Shown here: piece by piece, positions 48,241-58,487 of the stretch | How the letters are laid out: every line of letters starts with the position of its first letter | Numbering within the stretch: position 1 is the first letter of the stretch | Assembly (NCBI GenBank): GCA_030695415.1 | Contig: JAUYQZ010000046.1 | Span: 62,001-126,000 of the forward strand | Source: Hylemonella sp. | GTDB taxonomy: Bacteria > Pseudomonadota > Gammaproteobacteria > Burkholderiales > Burkholderiaceae_C | Length of the DNA stretch: 64,000 bases | Reading direction: 5' to 3' | The notes under the pieces: generated by a model | Seen by the model: the letters and a program-made list of their open reading frames with translations, nothing else | Databases searched by the model: none | Told to the model about the DNA's origin: nothing | Made by a program: the position numbers and the translations under genes

Positions 48241-49845
48241 TCAGGCCGCTTCCTGCACCAGGGTACGGGTGTAGGGATGGGAAGGGGCGTCCAGCAGCGT
48301 CGCCACCGGACCGGACTCGACAATGTCGCCGCCTTTCATGACCAGCACCTCGTGTGCCATGGCCCGGATCACGTCGACATCGTGGGTGATCAGCAGGTAG
48401 CTCAGCCCCCGCTCACGCTGCAGGCGCTGCAGCAACTGCAGGACCTGCTTCTGGATGGTCACGTCCAGCGCGCTGGTGGGTTCGTCCAGCACGATCAGGC
48501 GTGGCTCGACAATCAGCGCGCGGGCGATCGCCAGGCGCTGGCGCTGACCGCCGGAAAACTCGTGGGGGTAACGCTGCAGCAGGCCCGGGAACTGCTTGTC
48601 GCTCAAGCCCACCTCCTCCAGCGCCCGCTCCACCTTGACCCGTCGCTCCTCTTTTGATAGCTCCGGTACGTGGATCGTCAGGCCCTCTCCCACGATCTCC
48701 TCGACCGTCAGGCGCGGCGAAAGGGAGGAAAAGGGATCCTGGAACACCACCTGCACCACGCGGCGCAGCGCCTTGTCCAGCGCGGGCCGGCCCTGCCAGG
48801 CCTGGCCGGCCACCTGCAGTTGCCCATGGAAGGGCAGCAGGCCCAGGGCCGCCAGAGCCAGCGTGGACTTGCCCGAGCCCGATTCGCCGATCACCCCCAG
48901 GGTGTGGCCGGGCGGAATGCTGAAGCTGGCTCCCTGCACCGCCACGAACTCGCCGCGACGGAACCAGCCGCGCAGGCCCGGCAGCGGTGTGGGGTAGCTC
49001 ACCCGCAAGCCCTGCGCCTGCATCAGCGGCCCGGCACCGGGCTGTTGCGGCAGCTCCTGCACGTCGCGCACCGGGCGGCTGTCGATCAGGCTGCGCGTAT
49101 AGGGGTGCTGCGGCCGGGCAAAGACCTCGGCCACCGAGCCCTGCTCGACGATGCGGCCGTTCTCCATGACGATGACACGGCTGGCGAAGCGCCGCACCAG
49201 GTTCAGGTCGTGCGTGATCATCAGCACCCCCATGCCATGTTTTTGCTGCAGCCCATCCAGCAGATCCAGGATCTGGCCGCGCAAGGCCACGTCCAGTGCC
49301 GTGGTCGGCTCGTCGGCCAGCAACAACTTGGGCTGGCAGGCCAGGGCCATCGCGATCATGGCGCGCTGGCGCTGGCCGCCGCTCAACTGGTGCGGGAAAG
49401 CCTTGATGCGCTCCTCGGGCTGGGGGATGCCGGTGTCAGCCAATAGCTGGATGGCGCGTGCCAGAGCCGGCGCGCGGCCCAGGCCGAGCTTGAGCTGCAA
49501 CACTTCAATGATCTGGTCGCCGATGGTGAACAGCGGGTTCAGGGCCGTCATCGGCTCCTGGAAAATCATGGCGATGTCGCGGCCGCGCACGCCGCGCAAC
49601 TCGCGCTCTGACAGGGACAGAAGATCGGCCGCGCCGTCGCTGCCGTCGAATCTGGCGGTCCCGCTGACAGCAGCCTCGGGCAGCAGGCGCAGCAGGCTCA
49701 GCGCCGTGACGGTCTTGCCTGAGCCCGACTCGCCCACCAGGGCCACCTTCTCGCCCGGGGCGATCTGGAAGTCGATACCACGCACGACGTCCTTGCCGCC
49801 GAAGGCGACACGCAAGTCTTTGACATCCAGCAGAAGCTGACTCAT
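48241..49845 (-). CDS. yejF: Peptide ABC transporter ATPase, YejF type
   Basis: 534 residues with two fused ATPase domains, each with its own Walker A (GESGSGKTVTAL near 35; GESGSGKSTLAL near 330), signature LSGGQRQR/FSGGQRQR and Walker B. This double-NBD form is typical of YejF, the ATPase of the Yej importer for oligopeptides and microcin C. It overlaps yejE by four bases and is last in yejA-yejB-yejE-yejF. Confidence 0.94.
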   Translation of the reverse strand: MSQLLLDVKDLRVAFGGKDVVRGIDFQIAPGEKVALVGESGSGKTVTALSLLRLLPEAAVSGTARFDGSDGAADLLSLSERELRGVRGRDIAMIFQEPMTALNPLFTIGDQIIEVLQLKLGLGRAPALARAIQLLADTGIPQPEERIKAFPHQLSGGQRQRAMIAMALACQPKLLLADEPTTALDVALRGQILDLLDGLQQKHGMGVLMITHDLNLVRRFASRVIVMENGRIVEQGSVAEVFARPQHPYTRSLIDSRPVRDVQELPQQPGAGPLMQAQGLRVSYPTPLPGLRGWFRRGEFVAVQGASFSIPPGHTLGVIGESGSGKSTLALAALGLLPFHGQLQVAGQAWQGRPALDKALRRVVQVVFQDPFSSLSPRLTVEEIVGEGLTIHVPELSKEERRVKVERALEEVGLSDKQFPGLLQRYPHEFSGGQRQRLAIARALIVEPRLIVLDEPTSALDVTIQKQVLQLLQRLQRERGLSYLLITHDVDVIRAMAHEVLVMKGGDIVESGPVATLLDAPSHPYTRTLVQEAA

Positions 49846-50876
49846 TTTTCAGCCTTCCTGGGGTCCAGCGCGTCGCGCAAGGCATCCCCCATGAAGGTCA
49901 GCAGCAGCAGCGTGATGACCAGCACGCCGAAGGTGGACAGCGAGATCCACCAGGCATCGATGTTGTTCTTGCCCTGGGCCAGCAGTTCGCCCAGCGAAGG
50001 GGTTCCCGGCGGCACGCCCAGGCCCAGAAAGTCCAGCGAGGTCAGCGCCAGGATGGCCGCGCTCATGCGGAAGGGCAGAAAAGTCACCACGGGGGTGAGG
50101 CTGTTGGGCAGGATGTGGCGCCAGATGATCTGCCCGTTGGACAAACCCATGGCCCGGGCCGCGCGCACGTAGTCCAGCTGGCGGTTGCGCAGGAATTCGG
50201 CGCGCACGTAATCGGACAGGCCCATCCAGCCGAACAGGCTGAGCAGGATCAGCAGCAGGGCGATGCTGGGGTCGAACATGGCCGAAAAGATGATCAGCAG
50301 GTAGAGCTCGGGCATGGAGCCCCAGATCTCGATGAAGCGCTGGAAACCCAGATCGATCTTGCCGCCGAAGTAGCCCTGCAAGGCGCCGGTGAGCACCCCC
50401 AGCAGCACGCCGATGAAGGTCAGCGCCAGGGCGAACAGCACCGAGATGCGGAAGCCGTAGAGCAGGCGCGCCACCACGTCCCGCCCGCGGTCGTCGGTGC
50501 CCAGCCAGTTGTCGGCCGACGGGCCCGAGGGATTGGGCTCCTTGGCGAAGTAGTTGATCGTGCCGTGGTGATACGGGTTGGGCGGATACAGCGCGAAATT
50601 GCCTTCCTTGGCGAACTGCTGCTGGATGAAGGGGTCCAGGTAGTCGGTCGGCGTCGCGAAATCCCCACCGAACACTGTCTCCGGCACGTTGTGCAGGATG
50701 GGCACGTACCACTGGCCGTGGTGGCGCGCCAACAGCGGCTTGTCATTGGAGATCAGTTCCGCACCCAGGCTCAGCACGAACAGTGTGCAGAAGACAGCCA
50801 AGCTCCAGAAGCCCAGGCGATTACGCCGGAAGCGCTGCCAGGCGCGCTGCGAGGGCGAAAGTGAGACGGTGGCCAT
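49842..50876 (-). CDS. yejE: Peptide ABC transporter permease, YejE type
   Basis: 344 residues. A DppC/YejE-type permease with one N-terminal TM (about 24-44), a long periplasmic stretch (about 45-145) and five further TMs containing the EAA motif DYVRAARAMGLSNGQIIWRHILPN. The extended N-terminal domain is characteristic of YejE. It overlaps yejF by four bases and yejB by one base. Confidence 0.93.
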   Translation of the reverse strand: MATVSLSPSQRAWQRFRRNRLGFWSLAVFCTLFVLSLGAELISNDKPLLARHHGQWYVPILHNVPETVFGGDFATPTDYLDPFIQQQFAKEGNFALYPPNPYHHGTINYFAKEPNPSGPSADNWLGTDDRGRDVVARLLYGFRISVLFALALTFIGVLLGVLTGALQGYFGGKIDLGFQRFIEIWGSMPELYLLIIFSAMFDPSIALLLILLSLFGWMGLSDYVRAEFLRNRQLDYVRAARAMGLSNGQIIWRHILPNSLTPVVTFLPFRMSAAILALTSLDFLGLGVPPGTPSLGELLAQGKNNIDAWWISLSTFGVLVITLLLLTFMGDALRDALDPRKAEK

Positions 50877-51910
50877 CAGTCGAACTTCACCCGGGGATCG
50901 ACCCAGACGTAGCAGAGATCGGAGATCAGCTTGGTCACCAGGCCGATCAAGGTGAAGAGGTAGAGCGTGCCCAGCACGACGGGATAGTCCCGGCGCATCA
51001 CCGACTCATAGGACAGCAGACCCAGGCCGTCGAGCGAGAACAGGGTCTCGATCAGCAGGGAGCCGGCGAAGAAGGCGCCGATGAAGGCGGCCGGGAAACC
51101 GGTGACGATGGGAATCAGCGCATTGCGGAACACGTGCGTCCAAAGCACGCGCCTCTCGCCGAGGCCCTTGGCGCGGGCCGTCAGCACGTATTGCTTGCGG
51201 ATTTCCTCGAGGAAGGCGTTCTTGGTCAGCATGGTGGTGACGGCAAAAGCGCCCAGCACACTGGCCGTCACCGGCAAGGTGATGTGCCAGAGGTAGTCCA
51301 CGATCTTCGCGCCCCAGCTCAGTGTTTCCCAGTTGCTGGAGGTCAGGCCGCGCAGCGGAAACCACTGCAGCTGACCACCGAAGACCACCAGCAAGGCAAC
51401 GCCCAGCACGAAACCCGGGATCGCATAGCCGATGAGCACGATCAGGCTGGTCAGGGTGTCGAATCGGCTGCCGGCGCGCACCGCCTTGGCGATGCCGAGC
51501 GGCACCGAGATGAGATAACTCAGGAAGAAAGTCCACAAGCCCAGGCTGATCGAGACCGGCAGCTTGTCCTTGACCAGATCCCAGACGCTTTTCGGATAAA
51601 AAAAGCTCTTGCCCAGATCGAAGCTCGCGTACTGGCCCAGCATCTGCCAGAAGCGTTCGTGCGCGGGTTTGTCGAAGCCGTAGAAAGCACGGATCTCCTC
51701 GATGCGTTTGGCATCCACGCCCTGACGGCCACGGTAGCCGGCGCCGGAGGCTGCGGCGCCCTCCCCGCCCGTGTCGCGCCCTTGCAGCTGCGCCACCATC
51801 TGCTCCACGGGCCCCCCGGGCACGAACTGGATGACGACAAAGGTCAGCAGCAGGATGCCGAACAGCGTCGGGATCATGAGCAGCAGTCGCTTGAGGATGT
51901 AGGCAAGCAC
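50876..51910 (-). CDS. yejB: Peptide ABC transporter permease, YejB type
   Basis: 344 residues. DppB/YejB type permease with an N-terminal TM (about 7-29) and five downstream TMs, including the EAA-like segment TARAKGLGERRVLWTHVFRNALIP. A Gly/Ala-rich segment (about 42-58) between TM1 and TM2 is typical of YejB rather than DppB. It starts three bases after yejA and overlaps yejE by one base. Confidence 0.93.
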   Translation of the reverse strand: MLAYILKRLLLMIPTLFGILLLTFVVIQFVPGGPVEQMVAQLQGRDTGGEGAAASGAGYRGRQGVDAKRIEEIRAFYGFDKPAHERFWQMLGQYASFDLGKSFFYPKSVWDLVKDKLPVSISLGLWTFFLSYLISVPLGIAKAVRAGSRFDTLTSLIVLIGYAIPGFVLGVALLVVFGGQLQWFPLRGLTSSNWETLSWGAKIVDYLWHITLPVTASVLGAFAVTTMLTKNAFLEEIRKQYVLTARAKGLGERRVLWTHVFRNALIPIVTGFPAAFIGAFFAGSLLIETLFSLDGLGLLSYESVMRRDYPVVLGTLYLFTLIGLVTKLISDLCYVWVDPRVKFD

Positions 51911-51913
51911 GGC

Positions 51914-53779
51914 TTACTTCCCTCCCTGGCTCGCGGCCAGACTGGCCGCGAGATTGGCGGGCGTTGCCCACCAGACCGAGGTGACCCAGGCCTCGGGCTG
52001 GTAATAACGCGGCGTGAGGGCCGGCTGCTCGAAGCGCCCGGCGCGCCAGGCCACGCGATGCACGCCGCCGTACCAGTGCGGCACGGCGTAGTGACCGTGC
52101 CGCAGCACGCGGTCCAGTGCGCGCAGGCGCGCCACCAGTTCGGGCCGGGTCTGGGCGGAAATCACCTGGTCCAGCAGGGCATCGACCGCCGGGCTCTTGA
52201 GGCCGATCACATTGCTCGACCCTTCCGTATCGGCGGCTTTCGAACCGTAGCGCTCCAGCAACTCGGTGCCCGGCGCCTCGCTGCCGATGAGGCGGTTGCT
52301 GATGATCTCGAAGTCAAACACATCCATGCGCTTTTGCAGGATGGCAAAGTCGATCACCTTGTAGTTGACCTGGAAGCCCAGCTTCTCGAGATTGCGCGCA
52401 TAGGGCGTGACCACGCGTCCCATGGAGCCCGAATTGTCAAGAAACTCGATGCTGAAGGGCTCGCCCTTGGCGTTGCGCAAGGCCCCATCGCGGTAGCTCC
52501 AGCCCGCTGCAGCCAGCAGGTCGCGCGCGCGCCGCAGGTTGTCGCGCAGGGTCTGGCCCGAGGCCGGATCCAGGCTGGTCACCGGCGGCAGGGGCACTTC
52601 CTCGCTGAAGACTTCCGGCGCCAACTGGCGACGCAGCGGCTCCAGCACCGCCAGCTCGTCGGGGCCGGGCCGGCCCTTGGCCTCGAAGTCGCTGCCGACG
52701 AAATAGCCGCGCACCCGGGTGTAGGCGTTGTAGAAGAGCTGGCGGTTCATCCACTCGTAGTCCATGGCCAGGGCGATGGCTTGGCGCACCCGCACGTCCT
52801 TGAACTTGTCGCGGCGCATATTGAAGAGAAAGCCCTGGAAGTCGCCCGCATTGCCGTGCTGGAGCTCCTTCTTGATCAACTGGCCGCGCTCGAACTGCTT
52901 GCCGGTGTAGGCCCGCGCCCATTCGCGCGCGATGAAAGCCTGGATGTAGTCGAACTCGCCAGCCTTGAAGGCTTCGAGCTGGGCCGTGTTGTCCTTGTAG
53001 ATCTTGTAGGTGATGCGGTCGAAGTTGAACATGCCGCGCCGTACGTTCAGATCCCGCGCCCAGTAGCCCGGGTCGCGTTCGTAGCTGATGTCCTTGCCGA
53101 AGTTCACCTTGCCGATGCGGTAGGGGCCGCTGCCAATGGGGATGTCCGTCACGATCTGGTCCAGCGGCTTGAGGCTGCCGTTATTCAGGCCCCATTGCCG
53201 GCTGAACACGGGCAGGCTGCCGGCGATCAGCGGCAGCTCGGCATTCACGCGCTTGAAATCAAAACGCACCTGGCGCTCTGCGAGCACCGCCACCCCCTTG
53301 ATCTCGCCAAAGATGGTGCGGAACTGCGGCGCCGCCTCCCTGGAGGTCAGCCGGTCGAAGGAGTGCTTGACGTCGGCTGCCAGCACCGGGTCGCCATTGT
53401 GAAAGCGGGCCAACGGGTGGAGCGTGAAAACGGCCGAGAGCCGGTCAGGCGCCAGCGTGACGTCCTGAGCCAGCAGACCGTAGGCCGTGGTGGGCTCGTC
53501 CATGGTGCCCGTCAGGAGACTTTCGAACACCAGGCCGCTCAAGCCGGGCGGCGCGCTGCCCTTGAGGGTGAAGGGGTTGTACTTGTCGAAGTTCGACAGC
53601 CGCGTGGGTGACACCAGCGTGATCTCGCCACCCTTGGGCGCCACCGGGTTCACGTAGTCAAAATGGGCAAATCCCGGCGCATACTTGATGTCACCGAACT
53701 GGGCATAAGCATGCGCGGCCCAGCCCGGCAGGCAGAAGATCAGCGAAATCAGGGGGAGCAGAAAATGGCGCATCCGCAT
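51914..53779 (-). CDS. yejA: Peptide-binding protein, YejA type
   Basis: 621 residues from ATG at 53779 (a second ATG two codons later is possible). A signal peptide (about 1-26, ending AYA) precedes an SBP family 5 domain: [28 protein letters not shown] and IGSGPYRI. It delivers peptides to YejBE. The same frame stays open across the divergent fabI and beyond; that extension is non-coding. It shares a 51-base promoter gap with fabI. Confidence 0.94.
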   Translation of the reverse strand: MRMRHFLLPLISLIFCLPGWAAHAYAQFGDIKYAPGFAHFDYVNPVAPKGGEITLVSPTRLSNFDKYNPFTLKGSAPPGLSGLVFESLLTGTMDEPTTAYGLLAQDVTLAPDRLSAVFTLHPLARFHNGDPVLAADVKHSFDRLTSREAAPQFRTIFGEIKGVAVLAERQVRFDFKRVNAELPLIAGSLPVFSRQWGLNNGSLKPLDQIVTDIPIGSGPYRIGKVNFGKDISYERDPGYWARDLNVRRGMFNFDRITYKIYKDNTAQLEAFKAGEFDYIQAFIAREWARAYTGKQFERGQLIKKELQHGNAGDFQGFLFNMRRDKFKDVRVRQAIALAMDYEWMNRQLFYNAYTRVRGYFVGSDFEAKGRPGPDELAVLEPLRRQLAPEVFSEEVPLPPVTSLDPASGQTLRDNLRRARDLLAAAGWSYRDGALRNAKGEPFSIEFLDNSGSMGRVVTPYARNLEKLGFQVNYKVIDFAILQKRMDVFDFEIISNRLIGSEAPGTELLERYGSKAADTEGSSNVIGLKSPAVDALLDQVISAQTRPELVARLRALDRVLRHGHYAVPHWYGGVHRVAWRAGRFEQPALTPRYYQPEAWVTSVWWATPANLAASLAASQGGK

Positions 53780-53830
53780 GCGACAATTCTGCACACAAAT
53801 CTTTCCTTCCTTGGTACATCGAGAAAAAAT

Positions 53831-54628
53831 ATGGGCTTCCTGACCGGCAAGAAATTTCTGATCACTGGCGTACTGAGCAACCGCTCCATCGCCTATGGCA
53901 TCGCCAAAGCGTGCCACTCGCAGGGCGCGGAGTTGGCTTTCAGCTACGTGGGCGAGCGCTTCAAGGACCGCATCACCGAGTTCGCTGCCGACTTCGACTC
54001 CAAGCTGATCTTCGACTGCGACGTCGGTGACGACGCCCAGATCGACAATCTCTTCAAGGACCTGTCGGCCCACTGGCCCCAGTTCGACGGTTTCGTTCAC
54101 AGCATCGGCTTCGCCCCGCGCGAGGCGATCACCGGCAACTTCCTTGACGGCCTGACGCGCGAAAACTTCCGCATCGCGCACGACATCAGCGCCTACAGCT
54201 TCCCGGCCATGGCCAAGGCAGCCCTGCCCTACCTGAAGGACAAGTCGGCCCTGGTGACGCTGAGCTACCTGGGCGCCCTGCGCGCCATCCCCAACTACAA
54301 CACCATGGGCCTGGCCAAAGCCAGCCTGGAGGCCTCGGTGCGCTACCTGGCCGAGGCCGTGGGCCACCTGCCCGACGGCCGCAGCATCCGCGTCAACGGC
54401 ATCAGCGCCGGTCCCATCAAGACCCTGGCCGCCAGCGGCATCAAGGACTTCGGCAAACTGCTCGGCATTGCGGCCAATGGCTCCCCGCTGCGCCGCAACG
54501 TGACCATCGAGGACGTGGGCAATGTGGCGGCTTTCCTGCTGAGCGATCTGGCCAGCGGCATGACCTCTGAAATCAGCTACGTGGACGGCGGCTTCAGCCA
54601 GTCCGCCGTGGCCGTCGTCGACGCCTGA
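53831..54628 (+). CDS. fabI: Enoyl-[acyl-carrier-protein] reductase (NADH)
   Basis: 265 residues from ATG at 53831 ([20 protein letters not shown]), the usual start. The catalytic Tyr and Lys are in the FabI-type YNTMGLAKA motif (about 155-163), and [11 protein letters not shown] precedes it. FabI carries out the last reduction in each fatty-acid elongation cycle and is the triclosan target. The short upstream gap shared with yejA gives no clear promoter, and no strong Shine-Dalgarno is evident. A strong terminator follows at 54652. Confidence 0.97.
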   Translation: MGFLTGKKFLITGVLSNRSIAYGIAKACHSQGAELAFSYVGERFKDRITEFAADFDSKLIFDCDVGDDAQIDNLFKDLSAHWPQFDGFVHSIGFAPREAITGNFLDGLTRENFRIAHDISAYSFPAMAKAALPYLKDKSALVTLSYLGALRAIPNYNTMGLAKASLEASVRYLAEAVGHLPDGRSIRVNGISAGPIKTLAASGIKDFGKLLGIAANGSPLRRNVTIEDVGNVAAFLLSDLASGMTSEISYVDGGFSQSAVAVVDA

Positions 54629-54651
54629 GCCGGCTGCGGCTCTCCCCATGA

Positions 54652-54685
54652 AAACGCCCCGCGATGCGGGGCGTTTCTCTTTTTG
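54652..54685 (+). terminator. Intrinsic terminator after fabI
   Basis: Arms AAACGCCCCGC (54652-54662) and GCGGGGCGTTT (54666-54676) close on a three-base loop and are followed by CTCTTTTT. It may act in both directions, also serving the decarboxylase gene ending at 54697 on the other strand. Confidence 0.88.
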
Positions 54686-54696
54686 GGAAGAGCCGA

Positions 54697-56973
54697 TCAG
54701 GCCTTCACGCAATCTGCAAAGTAGTGCTTCTTGCCGTCTTCGGCGACCACTTCCACCAGGCCGTGGATGTCGGTCTCGAAACCCGGGCACTGGCCGTTGA
54801 ACTCGCGGGCGAACTTCAGGTAGTCGACGATCTTCTTGTTGAAGACCTCGCCCGGAATCAGCAGCGGGATGCCCGGCGGGTACGGCGTCACCAGGCCCAC
54901 GGTGATGCGGCCTTCGAGCTGGTCGATCTCCACGCGCTCGGTGGTGCGGTGCGCAATGTGGGCATAGGCCTCGCTGGGGTTCATGGCGGGCGTCAGGTCG
55001 CTCAGGTACATCTCGGTGGTCAGTCGCGCGATGTCGTACTTGGCGTACATCTCGTGGATGAACTGGCACAGGTCGCGCAGGCCCATGCGCTCGTATTTCG
55101 GCTGCTTCTTGCAGAAATCCGGCATGACGCGCCACATGGGCTGGTTCTTGTCGTAGTCGTCCTTGAACTGCTGCAGCGCAGTCAGCAAGGTGTTCCAGCG
55201 GCCCTTGGTGATGCCGATGGTGAACATGATGAAGAAGCTGTACAGGCCCGTCTTCTCCACCACCACGCCGTGCTCGGCCAGGTACTTGGTCACGATGGAG
55301 GCTGGCAGGCCGGTCTTGTCGAACTTGCCGTCCAGGTTCAGGCCGGGTGTGACGATGGTGGACTTGATCGGGTCCAGCATGTTGAAGCCGTCGGCCAGCT
55401 GGCCGAAGCCGTGCCACTTGCTGCCGTTCTTGGTGCTGCGGCCGTCGCTGCGGATGATCCAGTCCTCGGCGCTGCCGATGCCTTCTTCGGCCAGCTTCTC
55501 GGGCCCCCAGACCTTGAACCACCAGTCCTTGCCGTATTCCTCGTCCACCTTGCGCATGGCGCGGCGGAAGTTGAGCGACTCGATGATGCTCTCTTCCACC
55601 AGCGCGGTGCCGCCGGGCGGCTCCATCATGGCAGCCGCCACGTCGCAGCTGGCGATGATGCTGTACTGCGGGCTGGTGCTGGTGTGCATCAGGTAGGCCT
55701 CGTTGAAGAGGTGGTGGTCCAGCTTGGTGTTCTGCGCGTCCTGCACCAGCACATGGCTGGCCTGGCTTATGCCGGCCAGCAGCTTGTGAATGGACTGGGT
55801 GGCGTAGACCATGGAGTGCTTGGGACGCCCGCGCTTCTTGCCCATGGCGTGGTAACGGCCATAGAAGGGGTGAAAGGCCGCGTGCGGCAGCCAGGCTTCG
55901 TCGAAGTGCAGGTTGTCGACGTAGCCGTCCAGCAGGGTCTTGATGGTCTCGGTGTTGTAGAGCACGCCGTCGTAGGTGGACTGCGTGATGGTCAGGACGC
56001 GCGGCTTGACCTTCTTCGGGTCCACGCCCTTGAGCAGCGGGTTGGCCTTGATCTTGGCCTGGATGGCCGCCGGCTCGAACTCGCTCTGCGGAATCGGCCC
56101 GATGATGCCGAAGTGGTTGCGCGTTGGCTTGAGGAAGACGGGGATGGCCCCCGTCATGATGATGGCGTGCAGGATGGACTTGTGGCAGTTGCGGTCAACC
56201 ACCACCACGTCACCGGGGGCCACCGTGTGGTGCCAGACCATCTTGTTCGAGGTGCTGGTGCCATTGGTCACGAAATAGCAGTGGTCGGCGTTGAAAATGC
56301 GCGCGGCATTGCGCTCGCTCTCACCGATGGCGCCGTCATGGTCCAGCAGCTGGCCCAGCTCTTCCACCGCATTGCAGACGTCGGCGCGCAGCATGTTCTC
56401 GCCGTAGAACTGGTGGTACATCTGGCCCACCGGGCTCTTGAGGAAGGCCACGCCGCCCGAGTGCCCCGGGCAGTGCCAGGAGTAGGAGCCGTCCTCGGCA
56501 TAGTCCAGCAAGGCCTTGAAGAACGGCGGCTGGATGCCTTCCAGGTAGCTCTTGGCCTCGCGGATGATGTGGCGCGCCATGAACTCGGGGGTGTCCTCGT
56601 ACATGTGGATGAAGCCATGCAGTTCGCGCAGGATGTCGTTGGGCAGGTGGCGGCTGGTCTTGGTCTCCCCATAGACGTAGATGGGCACGTCGGCATTCTT
56701 GCGCCGCACTTCCTCGATGAAGGTGCGCAGGTTCAGCACGGCCGGGTCCAGGTCCGGGCCGGGGGTGAACTCCTCGTCGTCGATCGACAGGATGAAGGCG
56801 CTGGCGCGTGACTGCTGCTGGGCGAACTGCGAGAGGTCCCCGTAGCTGGTGACGCCCAGCACCTCGAAGCCCTCGGCCTCGATGGCCTGCGCCATGGCCC
56901 GGATGCCCAGGCCCGAGGTGTTCTCGGAGCGGAAGTCTTCGTCGATGATGACGATGGGGAAACGAAATTTCAT
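54697..56973 (-). CDS. Orn/Lys/Arg decarboxylase (AdiA/LdcC type, PLP-dependent)
   Basis: 758 residues, fold-type I decarboxylase. The N-terminal receiver-like wing (about 1-130), the PLP-binding core and the C-terminal domain are all present. The PLP Lys is in TQSIHKLLAG, and HFDEAWLPHAAFHPFYG carries the conserved Asp. The length is closer to arginine decarboxylase AdiA (about 755) than to lysine decarboxylase (about 715), but the substrate cannot be decided. It would form a polyamine or diamine and consume a proton. ATG at 56973 was chosen to begin the conserved MKFRFPIVIIDED. Confidence 0.9.
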   Translation of the reverse strand: MKFRFPIVIIDEDFRSENTSGLGIRAMAQAIEAEGFEVLGVTSYGDLSQFAQQQSRASAFILSIDDEEFTPGPDLDPAVLNLRTFIEEVRRKNADVPIYVYGETKTSRHLPNDILRELHGFIHMYEDTPEFMARHIIREAKSYLEGIQPPFFKALLDYAEDGSYSWHCPGHSGGVAFLKSPVGQMYHQFYGENMLRADVCNAVEELGQLLDHDGAIGESERNAARIFNADHCYFVTNGTSTSNKMVWHHTVAPGDVVVVDRNCHKSILHAIIMTGAIPVFLKPTRNHFGIIGPIPQSEFEPAAIQAKIKANPLLKGVDPKKVKPRVLTITQSTYDGVLYNTETIKTLLDGYVDNLHFDEAWLPHAAFHPFYGRYHAMGKKRGRPKHSMVYATQSIHKLLAGISQASHVLVQDAQNTKLDHHLFNEAYLMHTSTSPQYSIIASCDVAAAMMEPPGGTALVEESIIESLNFRRAMRKVDEEYGKDWWFKVWGPEKLAEEGIGSAEDWIIRSDGRSTKNGSKWHGFGQLADGFNMLDPIKSTIVTPGLNLDGKFDKTGLPASIVTKYLAEHGVVVEKTGLYSFFIMFTIGITKGRWNTLLTALQQFKDDYDKNQPMWRVMPDFCKKQPKYERMGLRDLCQFIHEMYAKYDIARLTTEMYLSDLTPAMNPSEAYAHIAHRTTERVEIDQLEGRITVGLVTPYPPGIPLLIPGEVFNKKIVDYLKFAREFNGQCPGFETDIHGLVEVVAEDGKKHYFADCVKA

Positions 56974-57114
56974 TGAGACGGACTCCAGCCGGGCCAAAAA
57001 AGAAAACTGAGCGCGAAGTGTACGGATTAATTGGCGGCTGCCCCGAATCTGTCACGGGTTTTGCCGCAGAATGTCGCAATTGAATCACACCCACCAATAG
57101 GAGCAAAGCAAGTC

Positions 57115-57546
57115 ATGGCGGATTCGACTCTCTGGTGGCTGGCTGCCGGCATTCTGGTGGCCGTCGAACTGACGACCGGCACCTTCTACCTGCTCATGCT
57201 GGCCGGGGGCCTGGCCGCCGGTGCCGTGGCGGCCCATGCCGGCCTGGCCACGACCTCGCAGCTCGTGGTGGCCGCCGGTGTCGGCGGTGGCGCCGCACTG
57301 GCCTGGCATTTCTGGCGCCCGCGCGCGGCGGCCAGCCATGACGCCGGCAGCAACCCGGACGTCAATCTGGACATCGGCGAGACCGTGCAGGTCGAGTCCT
57401 GGCTGCCCGACGGCAGCACCCCGATCAAGTACCGCGGCGCGCAATGGCAAGCCCTGCCACGCGAGGGCAGCCCTCGCGCCACCGGTGCGCACCGCATCGT
57501 CGAGGTACGCGGCAGCCAGCTGATTCTCGAAAAAATCGCCAACTGA
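57115..57546 (+). CDS. NfeD family membrane protein
   Basis: 143 residues with two or three N-terminal hydrophobic segments (about 4-70) and a C-terminal OB-fold-like soluble part (VESWLPDGSTPIKYRGAQWQA). Short NfeD proteins are partners of SPFH/stomatin proteins, and the next gene (16 bases downstream) is one. AGGAG lies 13 bases before ATG at 57115. Divergent from the decarboxylase. Confidence 0.92.
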   Translation: MADSTLWWLAAGILVAVELTTGTFYLLMLAGGLAAGAVAAHAGLATTSQLVVAAGVGGGAALAWHFWRPRAAASHDAGSNPDVNLDIGETVQVESWLPDGSTPIKYRGAQWQALPREGSPRATGAHRIVEVRGSQLILEKIAN

Positions 57547-57562
57547 AGCACGGAGCACCCCC

Positions 57563-58477
57563 ATGGATTTCGCCATCCCCATCCTTATCCTCGTCATCGC
57601 CGCCATCTTCGTCAGCCGCTCGGTCAAGATCGTCCCGCAGCAGAACGCCTGGGTCATTGAGCGTCTGGGCAAGTACCACGGCGCGCTCACCCCGGGTCTG
57701 AGCTTCATTTTTCCCTTCATCGACCGGGTCGCCTACAAGCACAGCCTGAAGGAAGTCCCGCTGGACGTGCCCAGCCAGGTCTGCATCACGCGCGACAACA
57801 CGCAGCTGCAGGTCGACGGCATCCTGTATTTCCAGGTGACCGACCCCATGCGCGCCAGCTACGGCTCCTCGAACTACATCATGGCCGTCACCCAGCTGGC
57901 CCAGACTTCGCTGCGTAGCGTGATCGGCAAGCTGGAGCTGGACAAGACTTTCGAGGAGCGCGACATCATCAACGCCCAGGTGGTCCAGGCCATCGACGAG
58001 GCTGCGTTGAACTGGGGCGTCAAGGTGCTGCGCTACGAGATCAAGGACCTGACGCCCCCGAAGGAGATCCTGCACGCCATGCAGGCCCAGATCACCGCCG
58101 AACGCGAGAAGCGCGCCCTGATTGCCGCTTCCGAGGGCCGCCGCCAGGAGCAGATCAACATCGCCACTGGCGAGCGCGAGGCCTTCATCGCCCGCTCCGA
58201 AGGCGAGAAGCAGGCGGTCATCAACAAGGCCCAGGGCGAGGCGGAATCCATTCGTGCCGTGGCCCTGGCCAACGCCGAGGCCATCGAACGCGTAGCCGCC
58301 GCCATCCGCCAGCCCGGCGGCGAGCAGGCCGTGCAGCTCAAGGTGGCGGAGAAGGCCGTGGAGGCCTATGGCAAGGTGGCCTCCGACGCCACCACCACCC
58401 TGATCGTGCCCGGCAACATGAGCGAAGTCTCGGCGCTCATTGCCTCGGCCATGACCCTGGTGCGTCAGCAGAAGTAG
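57563..58477 (+). CDS. SPFH/stomatin-like protein (QmcA type)
   Basis: 304 residues. One N-terminal membrane segment (about 4-19), an SPFH domain (VPQQNAWVIERLGKYHG onwards) and a coiled-coil C-terminal region rich in Ala, Glu and Arg (about 185-240). Stomatin-like proteins form membrane scaffolds and pair with NfeD, as here. The gene starts 16 bases after the NfeD gene. Role is probably membrane-domain organisation, not an enzyme. Confidence 0.92.
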   Translation: MDFAIPILILVIAAIFVSRSVKIVPQQNAWVIERLGKYHGALTPGLSFIFPFIDRVAYKHSLKEVPLDVPSQVCITRDNTQLQVDGILYFQVTDPMRASYGSSNYIMAVTQLAQTSLRSVIGKLELDKTFEERDIINAQVVQAIDEAALNWGVKVLRYEIKDLTPPKEILHAMQAQITAEREKRALIAASEGRRQEQINIATGEREAFIARSEGEKQAVINKAQGEAESIRAVALANAEAIERVAAAIRQPGGEQAVQLKVAEKAVEAYGKVASDATTTLIVPGNMSEVSALIASAMTLVRQQK

Positions 58478-58487
58478 GCTGCTCTCC

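Noticed and set aside
53780-55522. Open frame extending yejA upstream through fabI and the decarboxylase
   Set aside because: The added segment lies antisense to fabI and, beyond it, out of frame with the decarboxylase; the real yejA start has a signal peptide at 53779.
54664-56811. 715-residue plus-strand open frame opposite the decarboxylase
   Set aside because: It is the antisense of a clear PLP decarboxylase and has no matching family motifs.
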